The notes: a model not told the origin generated them from the sequence alone. A stretch of 64,000 bases of DNA from Marinomonas mediterranea MMB-1 (GCF_000192865.1 NC_015276.1:2914001-2978000); one strand, 5' to 3'; positions 50,219 to 59,311 are shown, counted from the stretch's first letter. Numbers and translations are program-made.

Positions 50219-51769
50219 TTAAGAAAGACGAGAGCTTACTTCTGTATTGTCTATGCCCATAAAAGCCCTCATTCGTAACAGTTCTGGCACATCAGTATCT
50301 GCGCTCTCAATATCATACGGTTTTGCATCCGCCTGAATAACGCCGTGCTCCATCATCACAACACGATCAGAAACAGACATGGCAAAATCCATCTCATGAG
50401 TCACAATCACCAATGTCATCCCTTCTTTTGCTAGGTCTTGAATCACCTTCAACACTTCCCCGACCATCTCAGGATCAAGCGCAGAAGTTGGTTCATCGAA
50501 CAACATAATATCAGGCGACAAAGCCAATGTTCTGGCAATCGCTACTCGCTGCTGTTGTCCGCCCGATAACTGATGCGGATATTTATTTGCATGCGCTAAC
50601 AAGCCAACACGATCTAATAAATACAACGCTTGTTTACGATTAACATTTACATCACTTGGCGCACCGTGATAACGAGGCGCCAGCATAATATTTTCTAATG
50701 CGGTTTTATGCGGAAACAAATTAAAGCTCTGAAACACCATGCCGATGCGCTTCATACCAGCGCGGGTTTTCTTAATGCTTAATGAGTGATTGCTTTGAAT
50801 AAAGTCTTCCCCAAACAACACCACTTCGCCACCATTAAGTGTTTCAAGTCTATTAACCGTTCGAATCAAGGTCGTTTTACCTGAACCGGATGGCCCAATG
50901 ATGCTAATCACTTCACCTATGCCGATGTTAATATCCACCCCTTTAAGTACTTCATTCTCACCAAATTTTTTACTGATTTTCTTTAACTGCAGAGCAGGAG
51001 GTAGCCCTTTAGACTCGGTGGCTTGTCGAACGGGCATAGGAAGGGCCTGCTGTCGTAGTTTTTCACACTCTGATTCTGACAGTGTTTCAGGCTTACGTGA
51101 TGGAACGTCCATTCTGCGTTCAATCCACTGCAATACAGAACCAAAAATGGTCACAATACCGACGTAATAAACCGCAACAGCAAGCAGTGTTTCCATAACC
51201 AAGAAATTTTGTGAATACAAACGCTGGCCCGTTTGCAGTATTTCAGATAAAGAAATAGCCGATACTAAAGAGCTTAATTTAATAACGGTCACGTACTCAT
51301 TAATTAATGCTGGCATCGAAATCCGCAACGCTTGAGGAATGACGATCAAACGCTGAACACCAAGAAAACCAATACTTAACGCATGCCCGGCTTCGCGCTG
51401 CCCTTTCCCAATGGATAATAAGCCTGTGCGATGAATTTCCGCCATATACGCCGCCTCTGTAATGACGAGACTCACCAAACCGGCAATAAATGGAACGCCA
51501 AGATAAGGCCCCGTGGAGGGAAACAATTGCGGCATGTTATAGACAAAGACCAATACCACTAAAAGAGGAACACTGCGAAAAAACCAGATAAAAATACCCG
51601 ACGGAATCGTTAACCAACGTGTTGTCGACATTTTTGCGCAGGCGACCAAAAAGCCCAATAACAAACCCAAAAACCAAGCCGACGTACTGAGCACAACAAC
51701 GGTGACACAGGCGCGGTAAAACGCAGACATGGTAAACAGTGAAAAGAAGTATTCCCAATCTAAGCTCAT
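50219..51769 (-). CDS. Fused amino-acid ABC permease and ATPase
   Basis: The 516-residue protein joins a His/Glu/Gln/Arg-type permease (about 1-225, several helices, EAGHALSIGFLGVQRL loop) to an ATPase (about 258-510). The ATPase has Walker A GPSGSGKT, signature LSGGQQQR and Walker B IMLFDEPTSALDPE. The two parts are usually separate genes; a single such subunit can form the whole importer as a dimer. The binding protein is encoded upstream at 51904. A hairpin with U tract lies between them. Confidence 0.87.
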   Translation of the reverse strand: MSLDWEYFFSLFTMSAFYRACVTVVVLSTSAWFLGLLLGFLVACAKMSTTRWLTIPSGIFIWFFRSVPLLVVLVFVYNMPQLFPSTGPYLGVPFIAGLVSLVITEAAYMAEIHRTGLLSIGKGQREAGHALSIGFLGVQRLIVIPQALRISMPALINEYVTVIKLSSLVSAISLSEILQTGQRLYSQNFLVMETLLAVAVYYVGIVTIFGSVLQWIERRMDVPSRKPETLSESECEKLRQQALPMPVRQATESKGLPPALQLKKISKKFGENEVLKGVDINIGIGEVISIIGPSGSGKTTLIRTVNRLETLNGGEVVLFGEDFIQSNHSLSIKKTRAGMKRIGMVFQSFNLFPHKTALENIMLAPRYHGAPSDVNVNRKQALYLLDRVGLLAHANKYPHQLSGGQQQRVAIARTLALSPDIMLFDEPTSALDPEMVGEVLKVIQDLAKEGMTLVIVTHEMDFAMSVSDRVVMMEHGVIQADAKPYDIESADTDVPELLRMRAFMGIDNTEVSSRLS

Positions 51770-51801
51770 ATTATCTCCAAGGCTTTGGTTTTAGGCTTAA
51801 T

Positions 51802-51843
51802 AAAAAAACCGCTGTGACACTTCATGTAAGAGGTGACACAGCG
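51802..51843 (-). terminator. Attenuator-like hairpin after the binding protein
   Basis: On the minus strand CGCTGTG and CACAGCG pair around a loop, followed by a run of seven U. It lies between the binding-protein and fused permease/ATPase genes. It likely reduces read-through so that the binding protein is made in excess. Confidence 0.7.
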
Positions 51844-51903
51844 CTGCAGGGAGGTCACTGAGGCAAAGGAAAAAAGAAGATCCCCTACCTTTGTTATTTC
51901 GCC

Positions 51904-52698
51904 TTAATTAACAGGAGACAGTTCGTATTTCTCTATTAACTTCATGTAGGAACCGTCCGCCTTAATTTCTGCCATTGCCTTTTCAAAAGCGCTTTTTAAT
52001 TCAGCATTGCCTTTTTTCACATAAATCCCCAGCGTATTTGGGTAAATCAAATCTGTAGAACTTACTTGGATACGACCTTTTGTACGTTGAATAAACATTT
52101 TTGCAGCGCCTGCAATTTCAACTTGAGCCTCAACGTTACCTGACAACATGGCTTGCGTGGCTTCCGGAGCCGATGGGAACTCTTGCACTACTACAGGTTT
52201 TAGGCCATTTGGAACACAATAGCTATCAGATAAATTTTTAAAGGCCTTAACCCAAGACGTCCCCTGCTGAAGGCCAACCTTTACGCCACATAACTCTTTA
52301 TCTGTTTTAGGCATGATTTTGCTGTTTTTTGGCACCATGATAGACGCACCAGTACGGGCATAAGGTACGGCATCGGCTTGTTTTAAACGTTCATCCTTGA
52401 TGTACATACCCGAAATAACCGCATCAAATTTATTTGCACCAAGCCCCAAAATAAGTCCGGTAAATTTATTGTCACTAAAGCTTTCTTCTACCCCCATTTT
52501 CGCAGCAAGCAAAGCCGTGAGTTCTGGATCAAAGCCAACCACTTCATCACCATCATAGGACTCAAACGGTGGGTAGGTGATTTCCATACCGATGATCAAT
52601 TTGCCCTCAGTCAAGGTCCCAGCTACGGCAGTTTGAGCCAAAACCCCGGCACTTAAGGCGGAAAATACTGAAATACATTTACCTGTCAATTGTTTCAT
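51904..52698 (-). CDS. Periplasmic amino-acid-type binding protein
   Basis: The 264-residue protein has a signal peptide (about 1-26) and a typical PBPb core: GKLIIGMEITYPPFESYDGDEVVGFDPELTALLA, then FDAVISGMYIKDERLKQADAVPYA. It would capture an amino-acid-like or guanidino substrate for the fused importer downstream. The oxygenase and ureohydrolase genes nearby suggest an arginine-derived ligand. Confidence 0.86.
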   Translation of the reverse strand: MKQLTGKCISVFSALSAGVLAQTAVAGTLTEGKLIIGMEITYPPFESYDGDEVVGFDPELTALLAAKMGVEESFSDNKFTGLILGLGANKFDAVISGMYIKDERLKQADAVPYARTGASIMVPKNSKIMPKTDKELCGVKVGLQQGTSWVKAFKNLSDSYCVPNGLKPVVVQEFPSAPEATQAMLSGNVEAQVEIAGAAKMFIQRTKGRIQVSSTDLIYPNTLGIYVKKGNAELKSAFEKAMAEIKADGSYMKLIEKYELSPVN

Positions 52699-52767
52699 AC
52701 GCTTTGTTCCTCAATAATCTTTTGTTCGCTTTTGTGTATTTTAAATTTTTCGTTTTTCTAAGCCGTT

Positions 52768-53814
52768 CTAATTATTATGTTTTTTCATGTGTCCAAACGT
52801 CGCAACATCCGTTGCTCTTTCTGGTAATGACAGCTCACCTTTACCCACTTTTTCGCGCAAATAGCGATAAGTTTGCAAAGCTTGACTGTACATATGGTCG
52901 CCAATGCTCAACTCCTTGTATTCCGTCGTCCCTTTATCAAATTGCGGCAATGGTTTAATAAGAGTGTGGTAATCGCAGGCGAAAAATAGAGGAAAAGAAT
53001 AGCGTTCTTCTGCGACCTTACGAACTCGATGAGAAGTGGCGATAAACTGTCCAGCCGTTAGCACTTCCAGCATGTCCCCAATATTAATCACTAATGCTTC
53101 TTCATCACCTTCTTTAAGAGGAGGTGCATCGACCCAAACACCGTCTTCATTCATAACCTCTAAGCCCGGTTTATCCGACAGCAGCATAGTGAAACACTCG
53201 TAGTCTGTGTGGGCGCCAATACCAGGACGATCTTCTGCATCTGCGTCAAACGGATAATGAATAAGGCGCAACTTAGAAGGCGGACATGTCACCATGGACT
53301 CAAAGTAATCTTCTTCTAGAGACAAGGCTAAAGCGAAGCCAGAAAATAATTTACGACCCAGTGCAAAAACGGCGTCATAATAATCCAACGCAGGGACTTT
53401 AAAGCCATCGAGCGTTGGCCAATCGTTGGCGCCAATTAATGGTGTTTTATTCACCACATACGGGTGATCTTCGGGCGCTGGAAAGCCAATATCAAAAGCT
53501 TCTTTTTTATCAGGCTTGCCCGTCCCATAGATTTCCTCACCTTCAGGCACAAAGCCTTTGTGCGTTTTAGACGAACCGATGTAATACTGCATTTTTTCAT
53601 AGGTAGATTGCGCGAAAAATCGTTTTGCAGCATTACGAAGTCCCTGAATTTTATCAGCAGGGATTCCATGCCCAGTGACATATAAAAAGCCAACTTCACT
53701 CGCCGCTTTGCCCATTTCAGTTGCAACGGACATACGCTCTTCAAGTGAAGCGCTAAATAAACCACTCACATTGACCACTGGAATGCGGGTAAAGGCTTGT
53801 TGATGTGAACTCAT
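52768..53814 (-). CDS. Isopenicillin-N-synthase-like Fe(II)/2OG oxygenase
   Basis: The 348-residue enzyme has the C-terminal jelly roll of the 2OG-Fe(II) family: HxD in GAHTDYECFT (about 221-230), distal His in ATSHRVRK (about 279) and 2OG-binding Arg in ERYSFPLFF. The N-terminal helical part (VVNVSGLF..., GFLYVTGHGIP) is typical of plant-like DIOX proteins. Members oxidise amino acids, and some act on guanidino carbons. It lies between the binding-protein and isomerase genes of the operon. The substrate is probably the compound brought in by the ABC importer. Confidence 0.85.
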   Translation of the reverse strand: MSSHQQAFTRIPVVNVSGLFSASLEERMSVATEMGKAASEVGFLYVTGHGIPADKIQGLRNAAKRFFAQSTYEKMQYYIGSSKTHKGFVPEGEEIYGTGKPDKKEAFDIGFPAPEDHPYVVNKTPLIGANDWPTLDGFKVPALDYYDAVFALGRKLFSGFALALSLEEDYFESMVTCPPSKLRLIHYPFDADAEDRPGIGAHTDYECFTMLLSDKPGLEVMNEDGVWVDAPPLKEGDEEALVINIGDMLEVLTAGQFIATSHRVRKVAEERYSFPLFFACDYHTLIKPLPQFDKGTTEYKELSIGDHMYSQALQTYRYLREKVGKGELSLPERATDVATFGHMKKHNN

Positions 53815-53862
53815 AACGACTCCTTAGGACTGTTTAAGGCGATAAGTTTTAATAAAGCGTCA

Positions 53863-54711
53863 CTAAACAGAGTTTTCAATAAAGTGTTTAAAATGGGCTT
53901 GCTCTTCTGTCGCTATCCAATCGTTTAACGACCATAGATCAGCAACAGGAACGTTCGTAAAGGGTAAATGGTGTAGATAGCCGTCCGGTCCAAACTCCGT
54001 GGTCATAGTGGTCGAAGTACGACCTTCGTCTTTATGATGTTGCCAGACTGATTCCCACAGAGATTGATGAAACTTTAAAGCTTCTTGATATTCAGGCGCT
54101 GCTGGATGAGGGACTTGAGCACCTTGGTCGTACCCTACTCGTGCCTGTATATGAAACACGCGTTTTAAATATTCGAATAAATCATCTTCAGGTCGATTCA
54201 GCAACCTTTCACACACTAAAATCCAATGGCTGATGTCCATGGTGAACTTGAGTTCTGGAAGTTGACGAATCAGGTCTAAAGTAAGCCAAGGACTATAAAG
54301 AGAGGTCCCACGGTGCGTTTCAAAACTGCAAACAATACCTGCTTTATCAGATAGCGCTTGAGCGTGCCCAAAAAAGTCTACCTGCTCGGAGATAGGCCAA
54401 CGATCATTACCCGGCAACACATTAATAAACTTTGCCTCAAGCTCACCTGCGTATTCAATCAGGGTCGCCATACGCTGCAAATGCTGTTGAGGAGTTTCCG
54501 ACTGATCAGGGATAACATCCCCACCCGTAAAGAGAATTGCAATATAATCCAACTCGTTACGCTTCAACCCTTCTTTAAACACTGTACGTTCCTCAATAGT
54601 AAGAGGAATGCGAGCTTCCACTCCTTGAAAACCGACTTCTTTTAACTTTGGGGTTATCTCATCTAATGGCGATGTCACCCCCCAAAGGGTTCTAAACAAT
54701 TCTAACTGCAT
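53863..54711 (-). CDS. Sugar-phosphate isomerase/epimerase-like TIM barrel protein
   Basis: From the ATG at 54711 (the ORF opens 18 codons earlier) the product has 282 residues. It is an AP-endonuclease-2-type barrel: QLELFRTLWGV at the start, FQGVEARIP, FTMDISHWILV (a metal-binding Asp/His strand), HIQARVGYD and ending TTEFGPDGYLH with Glu. It resembles xylose-isomerase-like epimerases that act on keto or hydroxy sugars and related small molecules. Its 3' end is 48 bp before the oxygenase gene. Role in the operon unknown. Confidence 0.75.
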   Translation of the reverse strand: MQLELFRTLWGVTSPLDEITPKLKEVGFQGVEARIPLTIEERTVFKEGLKRNELDYIAILFTGGDVIPDQSETPQQHLQRMATLIEYAGELEAKFINVLPGNDRWPISEQVDFFGHAQALSDKAGIVCSFETHRGTSLYSPWLTLDLIRQLPELKFTMDISHWILVCERLLNRPEDDLFEYLKRVFHIQARVGYDQGAQVPHPAAPEYQEALKFHQSLWESVWQHHKDEGRTSTTMTTEFGPDGYLHHLPFTNVPVADLWSLNDWIATEEQAHFKHFIENSV

Positions 54712-54734
54712 TGAGTGATTCTCTCTTAAATGCT

Positions 54735-55691
54735 TTATCGGTAGGTCACACCCGGTAAGACACATAACATTTCATAAAGATAATTAGCCGCCAGCTGAGA
54801 CGTGTTGCCACTGACATCATAGGGTGGCGATACTTCTACCAGATCACCTCCGACAAGGTTTAAGCCTTTACAGCCTCGCACTATCTCAAGGCCTTGGATC
54901 GAGGTTAGTCCACCCACTTCAGGTGTCCCGGTACCCGGAGCCCAAGCAGGATCAATGCCATCGATATCAAAAGAAAGATAAACTGGCCTATCACCTATTT
55001 TTTGCCTTATTTCATGCATTAGAGGGTCTAAAGATTTATGCCAACATTGTTCAGCTGTGATGAGCTGAAAACCTTGGTTTTCACCCCACTTAAAGTCTTC
55101 TGCGGAATAGCCTTGCGCACGTTGCCCTATTTGAAAAACATGGTCACAATCCAATAGCCCTTCTTCAACAGCGCGTCTAAATGTTGTGCCGTGGGCTATT
55201 TTTTCGCCAAACATATTGTCGTTGGTATCGGTATGTGCATCGACATGAATCAAAGCCACTGGGCCATGCTTTTTTTTGATCGCTCTTAGAATTGGCAGTG
55301 TTAACGTGTGGTCACCACCGAGGGTTAAAGGAACCAAGGGATATTGATTTAGTTGAGTATAGTAATCTTCAATGATTTCAACTGATTTTAATAGATTATA
55401 AGTATTGATAGGAACATCGCCGATATCGCCGACACTCAACGAGTCAAAAGGAGCTGCACCTGTTGCCATATTATAAGGGCGAATCATGACGGATTCGGCT
55501 CGAATTTGACGAGGACCATAACGAGTACCCGCACGTTGCGACGTGCCGATGTCTAATGGGATCCCAATGAACGCAGCATCTAACTCTTCCAATTGCTCTA
55601 CAAAAGGCAACCTCATCATAGTGGCTCGGCCACCAAAGCGCGGCATATCATTCCCACTTTGCGGCTGATGTAATGGCTTTTCTATGGACAT
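54735..55691 (-). CDS. Agmatinase/guanidinobutyrase-family ureohydrolase
   Basis: With the ATG at 55691 (GAGGGG just upstream; the ORF opens 11 codons earlier) the protein has 318 residues and the complete dimetal ureohydrolase motifs GGDHTLT, HVDAHTDTND and SFDIDGIDP. These enzymes remove urea from agmatine, guanidinobutyrate or related guanidino compounds; a few release guanidine-derived products. It is the first gene of the operon and is divergent from the LysR gene. The neighbouring oxygenase suggests a modified guanidino substrate. Confidence 0.87.
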   Translation of the reverse strand: MSIEKPLHQPQSGNDMPRFGGRATMMRLPFVEQLEELDAAFIGIPLDIGTSQRAGTRYGPRQIRAESVMIRPYNMATGAAPFDSLSVGDIGDVPINTYNLLKSVEIIEDYYTQLNQYPLVPLTLGGDHTLTLPILRAIKKKHGPVALIHVDAHTDTNDNMFGEKIAHGTTFRRAVEEGLLDCDHVFQIGQRAQGYSAEDFKWGENQGFQLITAEQCWHKSLDPLMHEIRQKIGDRPVYLSFDIDGIDPAWAPGTGTPEVGGLTSIQGLEIVRGCKGLNLVGGDLVEVSPPYDVSGNTSQLAANYLYEMLCVLPGVTYR

Positions 55692-55830
55692 AACCCCTCG
55701 TCTTTTTCTGTTACGGTATCTCACCTTTCATTCGATAGTAGAAAACAAGACTTGACCGTTAAATAGCAAATCACAAATAATCACTTCAGGAATTACTGAA
55801 GTATTATCTTTGCCTAACACAGAGGAAATG

Positions 55831-56733
55831 ATGAAACCTGACAAGCACATTAATATTCGCTTACTTGAGGTGTTTGCATCTGTTGTCAAACATCAAGGCT
55901 ATTCCGGCGCACAACAAGACCTTAATCTATCAACATCTGCAATCAGCAATTACATGAGTGAACTGGAAGCTTATGTGGGCTTTACCCTTTGCCAACGAGG
56001 AAGATCAGGGTTCCTATTGACCGAAAAAGGACAACAGTTTCTTCATCAAGCCATTAAACTATTAGATGAAATGAACGATCTAGAGCGTCATACAGAAATG
56101 CTCAAAGGTGATTTAGGGGGCACATTTCGAATTGCGGTATTAGACGCCACTGTTTTAGATGAAACCCTCTCTATGCCCAATATTATTCGTCAATTTAATG
56201 ATCGCTTTCCTGCTGTCCATATCAACCTTCAAATTCGCAGCCCAAACGAACAAATACAGGGCGTTTTAAATAATCATTTAGACATGGCAATCGGAAACTT
56301 CCCATCCAGTGTGAATAACCTAGTCGAAGAAAAACTTTATCGAGAACAACATTGGCTATACTGCAGCCACCGCCACCCACTTTTTATACAAAAACAAGTC
56401 TCGGTTCAGCAAGTCGCTCAATGTGGACTTGTTACTCGAAGCTATTGGAATTCAACAGAATTGAAGAGAAAAGGGTTTGGTCACAGTACGGCAACGGTGG
56501 AAAGCATGGAAGCGCAGTTAACCCTTATCCTCTCAGGTAAATACGTTGGTTATCTACCAGAGCACTATGCGCAAAACATGGTAAAAGAGAACCAACTAAG
56601 ACCTCTTTTACCAAGCGAATTTGGTTATCAAGCCCCTTTCTCAATGATCTGCCGACGTGGCAGAAGCCGAGAAACCTTTATTCAAACCATGCGTAATTTA
56701 TTGATCAAACAAACCAAAACAAAAGCCAAGTGA
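55831..56733 (+). CDS. LysR-family transcriptional regulator
   Basis: The protein has 300 residues from the second of two adjacent ATGs (55828 or 55831), which follow AGAGGAA; a longer TTG-started form from 55810 is unlikely. The winged helix (VKHQGYSGAQQDLNLSTSAISNYMSELEAYVGF) and effector-binding domain are typical LysR. It is divergent from the ureohydrolase operon and probably controls it. Confidence 0.86.
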   Translation: MKPDKHINIRLLEVFASVVKHQGYSGAQQDLNLSTSAISNYMSELEAYVGFTLCQRGRSGFLLTEKGQQFLHQAIKLLDEMNDLERHTEMLKGDLGGTFRIAVLDATVLDETLSMPNIIRQFNDRFPAVHINLQIRSPNEQIQGVLNNHLDMAIGNFPSSVNNLVEEKLYREQHWLYCSHRHPLFIQKQVSVQQVAQCGLVTRSYWNSTELKRKGFGHSTATVESMEAQLTLILSGKYVGYLPEHYAQNMVKENQLRPLLPSEFGYQAPFSMICRRGRSRETFIQTMRNLLIKQTKTKAK

Positions 56734-56880
56734 TGTGGAGGAATTGTTGCCGCTCTGAGAGTTCATACACATAGCTAATAATTGAAAGAATATTTTTAAA
56801 GCGTATGTCCGAGCTTTCACTATCATCCGCCCTTCAACTTCTAACTTGCATTAAGCTCACAAAAACGAGAAAAGTGGTTC

Positions 56881-56926
56881 GTGTAACACCGTGTAATTGA
56901 TAATTATTTACATCTTAATCTATATT
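56881..56926 (+). promoter_or_regulatory. Promoter with GTGTAA direct repeat (site 3)
   Basis: GTGTAACACCGTGTAATTG at 56881 has two GTGTAA boxes 10 bp apart, as at 20721 and 24726. TATATT begins at 56921, 30 bp after the second box. It precedes the gene at 56999. Confidence 0.6.
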
Positions 56927-56998
56927 TAATTTGCAACTGGCTGAATGAGTGAAAAATTTAGTCAGTTGACACAAACTATATTTATTAAGGAAAATATC

Positions 56999-57244
56999 AT
57001 GGAAATTTCAGTTCAATTCGAAGAAACAAGCCTCGTTATTAAGAACTTAGGAGATACCACAACGATTCCATTAGGTGGTGCTAATTCTATACAGCTTCCA
57101 AATGGAGCGGTTATCCAGCCACCTGCTGGCAGCTATTGGCATATCGATATGACGAAATCTAATGGTGTAAGCTTACAAGGGACTCATGGCCCTGTTGATA
57201 TGCCTGGCGATAGCAGTGCGTATTTTTACGTAGATTCACTATAA
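56999..57244 (+). CDS. Small beta-rich protein
   Basis: With the ATG at 56999 (AAGGAAAA upstream; the ORF opens 18 codons earlier) the product has 81 residues. It is predicted beta-strand-rich with Thr/Gly/Pro turns (TTTIPLGGANSIQLPNGAVIQPPAGSYWHIDM, HGPVDMPGD). There is no signal peptide or catalytic motif. It has its own GTGTAA-type promoter and terminator. Function unknown; the shared promoter links it to the DUF2589 and XRE loci. Confidence 0.6.
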   Translation: MEISVQFEETSLVIKNLGDTTTIPLGGANSIQLPNGAVIQPPAGSYWHIDMTKSNGVSLQGTHGPVDMPGDSSAYFYVDSL

Positions 57245-57282
57245 TTGTGAACTAACCAAAATATAAGCAAGGCACTCATGCG

Positions 57283-57317
57283 AAAAAGCCAATCCCCATG
57301 TGAGATTGGCTTTTTCT
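57283..57317 (+). terminator. Rho-independent terminator after 56999 gene
   Basis: AAAAAGCCAATC (57283-57294) and GATTGGCTTTTT (57304-57315) form a perfect 12-bp stem with a nine-base loop and U tract, just downstream of the small gene. Confidence 0.88.
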
Positions 57318-57433
57318 CTTATTGAGTAAATGCTTGTAAAATCACAGACCAAGTTCTAATAATCCCATTTTTAAACTCAATACTAGGCACCAAGCTAACC
57401 TTATCTATGTGCTTATGAAAATTACCCACCCTT

Positions 57434-57904
57434 TTATTGTGAGACGGCTACTGGCTCTTGATACGCCTTAGTATCCCATAGAGGAACGGTAGACAAGCTA
57501 TGCTTAAAACTGCCTTCCGTCTCTTTAGTTGTATAGGATAAATACAACAAAGTCTGATTTTCAGCATCGTAAATACGGCGCACTTTCATGGTTTTAAAGA
57601 AGATACTTTTCGACTTCTTAAAGACCACTTCGCCCGATTTAGACTTATCGATTGTGGCGATCATTTCAGGCGTAATATCGCCTGTTTGACGACAAGATAT
57701 CGAACTATCACTCGGATCTGAGAAGCTCAAATTGGCCTCAATGGAGGCTACATGACAGGTAACACCGGGGATTTTGTCGTCATACAGTTTGGATATTTTT
57801 ATATCTTTAAGAGTAAATAACCCCAGTGACACATCACCGACTTCATTGTCTGAGCAACCCGATAATATTGCTGTCAGACCGAGTGCAAGCAGGATTTTTT
57901 TCAT
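57434..57904 (-). CDS. CreA-family periplasmic lipoprotein
   Basis: The 156-residue protein has a lipobox LSGC with Cys17. The CreA-type core reads KIPGVTCHVASI...SDPSDSSISCRQTGDITPEMI. Two mature Cys probably form a disulfide. CreA is a conserved periplasmic protein of uncertain function. It stands alone between the small beta-rich gene and the orphan reb gene. Confidence 0.83.
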   Translation of the reverse strand: MKKILLALGLTAILSGCSDNEVGDVSLGLFTLKDIKISKLYDDKIPGVTCHVASIEANLSFSDPSDSSISCRQTGDITPEMIATIDKSKSGEVVFKKSKSIFFKTMKVRRIYDAENQTLLYLSYTTKETEGSFKHSLSTVPLWDTKAYQEPVAVSQ

Positions 57905-57964
57905 TTAAATGATTACCTTTAATCAATTAGATTGTCTTATTCATCCATATGAATAAGACAAACA

Positions 57965-58195
57965 TTACGCTGTTTCAGTCGATTGATCTAGCGCAGGTAT
58001 TTCTAATTCAACACCGCTCATCGCTGCGGCGGTAACGAGTATGCAAGCTTGATGAGACGTCGATATTCCTTTTTGAGAGGCAACACTGAGTAATTTGATG
58101 AGGTCGCCAAACAACTCTGCGGTCGCACCTTCATAAGTCGGTATTTGAGACACTGAGTCCGTTATTTGTGAGTTTACTGCGGTGGGAAACGCCAT
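57965..58195 (-). CDS. Orphan RebB-family protein
   Basis: From the ATG at 58195 (AAGGAT upstream) this 76-residue protein begins AFPTAVNSQITDSVSQIPTYEG. It keeps the class I NSQITDSVSQ start, but the middle and C-terminus differ from the main locus and lack the GRSSEGIIEK end. It stands alone about 21 kb from the reb run. It may be a variant subunit, a cap or a decayed copy. Confidence 0.7.
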   Translation of the reverse strand: MAFPTAVNSQITDSVSQIPTYEGATAELFGDLIKLLSVASQKGISTSHQACILVTAAAMSGVELEIPALDQSTETA

Positions 58196-58360
58196 TTTGA
58201 TCATCCTTTATATGTGTATATTCAATAGAATACGTCCTTCAGACGTGCCCCCACAGTATGGAAAGCACTTCTTCAAAGTTCAAGTAAAACCGAGTACTTC
58301 GCTATAATCTATCCTTTTTAATTTGCACTTTTTAATTTCTGACGTTTAAGAGTTACGCTT

Positions 58361-58954
58361 TTAAATGGTATACGGCGTTAACAGGCGGTTTAGCTCGCTT
58401 TCATCCAATGCGATACCAGCCGTGCGGCAATCATCCGCTGTCACTTTGTTTAAAAAGGGCTGAACGTTTCTTAACTTGATAATCGCCTGCGCATCTTTCT
58501 CTAATAACAATTCGATCGCTTCAAACGCTTCTAGGTTTTCAGGCGCTTTCTCATCAAGCGCCGTTAGGTAGTCCGCCACGCAATCATCGCCGAACACAAA
58601 TCTAAGGGCAACCAAAGACGCATAGACGGCCACGCCCTTAGAAAGTACGGTTTCTTTTTTGCCTGCTGAAACGACATTCCAACCGCAAGGGTAAAGGCCA
58701 AGGCAGCTTTCGTGCACAACATCCGCCAGCAACATGACATCGTTATCAAGGCTTTTTTCAGGAATACGTATTTTGAAGGTGTAAGGCTTTGACGCATCTT
58801 CGTACAAAGCAGAAGGGGCAGGAACATCATCAACCACGAAACCCACAAATTCAGATTCCATTGCGGGCTCGCCAAATAATTTAGTTAATGCAGGTAACCA
58901 AGAAGTGCGAATTTTTTCTAATTTTGCCGTTACTTCGTTTCTATCTGAACTCAC
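58361..58954 (-). CDS. Uncharacterised protein with a VVHES motif
   Basis: From a GTG at 58954 (GGAGAG six bases upstream; an in-frame TTG lies four codons earlier) the protein has 197 residues. It has a zinc-peptidase-like ADVVHES stretch near residue 85, but the second His of HExxH is missing. The C-terminal half is helical and acidic. I recognise no family; the incomplete motif may indicate a degenerate metal site or chance. Confidence 0.5.
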   Translation of the reverse strand: MSSDRNEVTAKLEKIRTSWLPALTKLFGEPAMESEFVGFVVDDVPAPSALYEDASKPYTFKIRIPEKSLDNDVMLLADVVHESCLGLYPCGWNVVSAGKKETVLSKGVAVYASLVALRFVFGDDCVADYLTALDEKAPENLEAFEAIELLLEKDAQAIIKLRNVQPFLNKVTADDCRTAGIALDESELNRLLTPYTI

Positions 58955-59057
58955 GCCACTCTCCAATATACGGTATTAAATCTGGGGCGCTATGCTAAAC
59001 CGTAATATCGTGAGTCGCAACGCTGATGACTGCCTTTAATAAAAATCAGGCACAAAA

Positions 59058-59081
59058 AAAGCAAGCTTAAAAGCTTGCTTT
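59058..59081 (-). terminator. Rho-independent terminator of the cold-shock gene
   Basis: AAAGCAAGCTT (59058-59068) and AAGCTTGCTTT (59071-59081) form a perfect 11-bp stem with a two-base gap. On the minus strand it is followed by a run of U. Confidence 0.85.
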
Positions 59082-59101
59082 CTGTCTAGCGGCTATTGAA
59101 A

Positions 59102-59311
59102 TTATAGCGCTACGATGTCTTCAGCCTGAGGACCTTTAGGGCCTTGACCTACTGTGAACTCAACTTTTTGGCCTTCAGCAAGTGTTTTGAAGCCAGAACC
59201 AGTGATTGCACTGAAGTGTGCGAATACATCTGGACCAGACTCTTGCTCGATGAAACCGAAACCTTTAGATTCGTTGAACCACTTAACTGTACCAGTCGTT
59301 TTGTTAGACAT
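59102..59311 (-). CDS. Cold-shock (CspA-family) protein
   Basis: A 69-residue single cold-shock domain with RNP1 (KGFGFIEQ) and RNP2 (VFAHFS). It binds single-stranded RNA/DNA and melts structures at low temperature. The preceding non-coding stretch (59312 to about 59500) would be its leader and may hold the usual cold-responsive structure, though I did not identify a cold box. Confidence 0.92.
   Translation of the reverse strand: MSNKTTGTVKWFNESKGFGFIEQESGPDVFAHFSAITGSGFKTLAEGQKVEFTVGQGPKGPQAEDIVAL

Noticed and set aside
58361..58954. Zinc metallopeptidase call based on VVHES
   Set aside because: The second histidine of HExxH is missing and no third ligand is apparent; one motif is too weak for a function.
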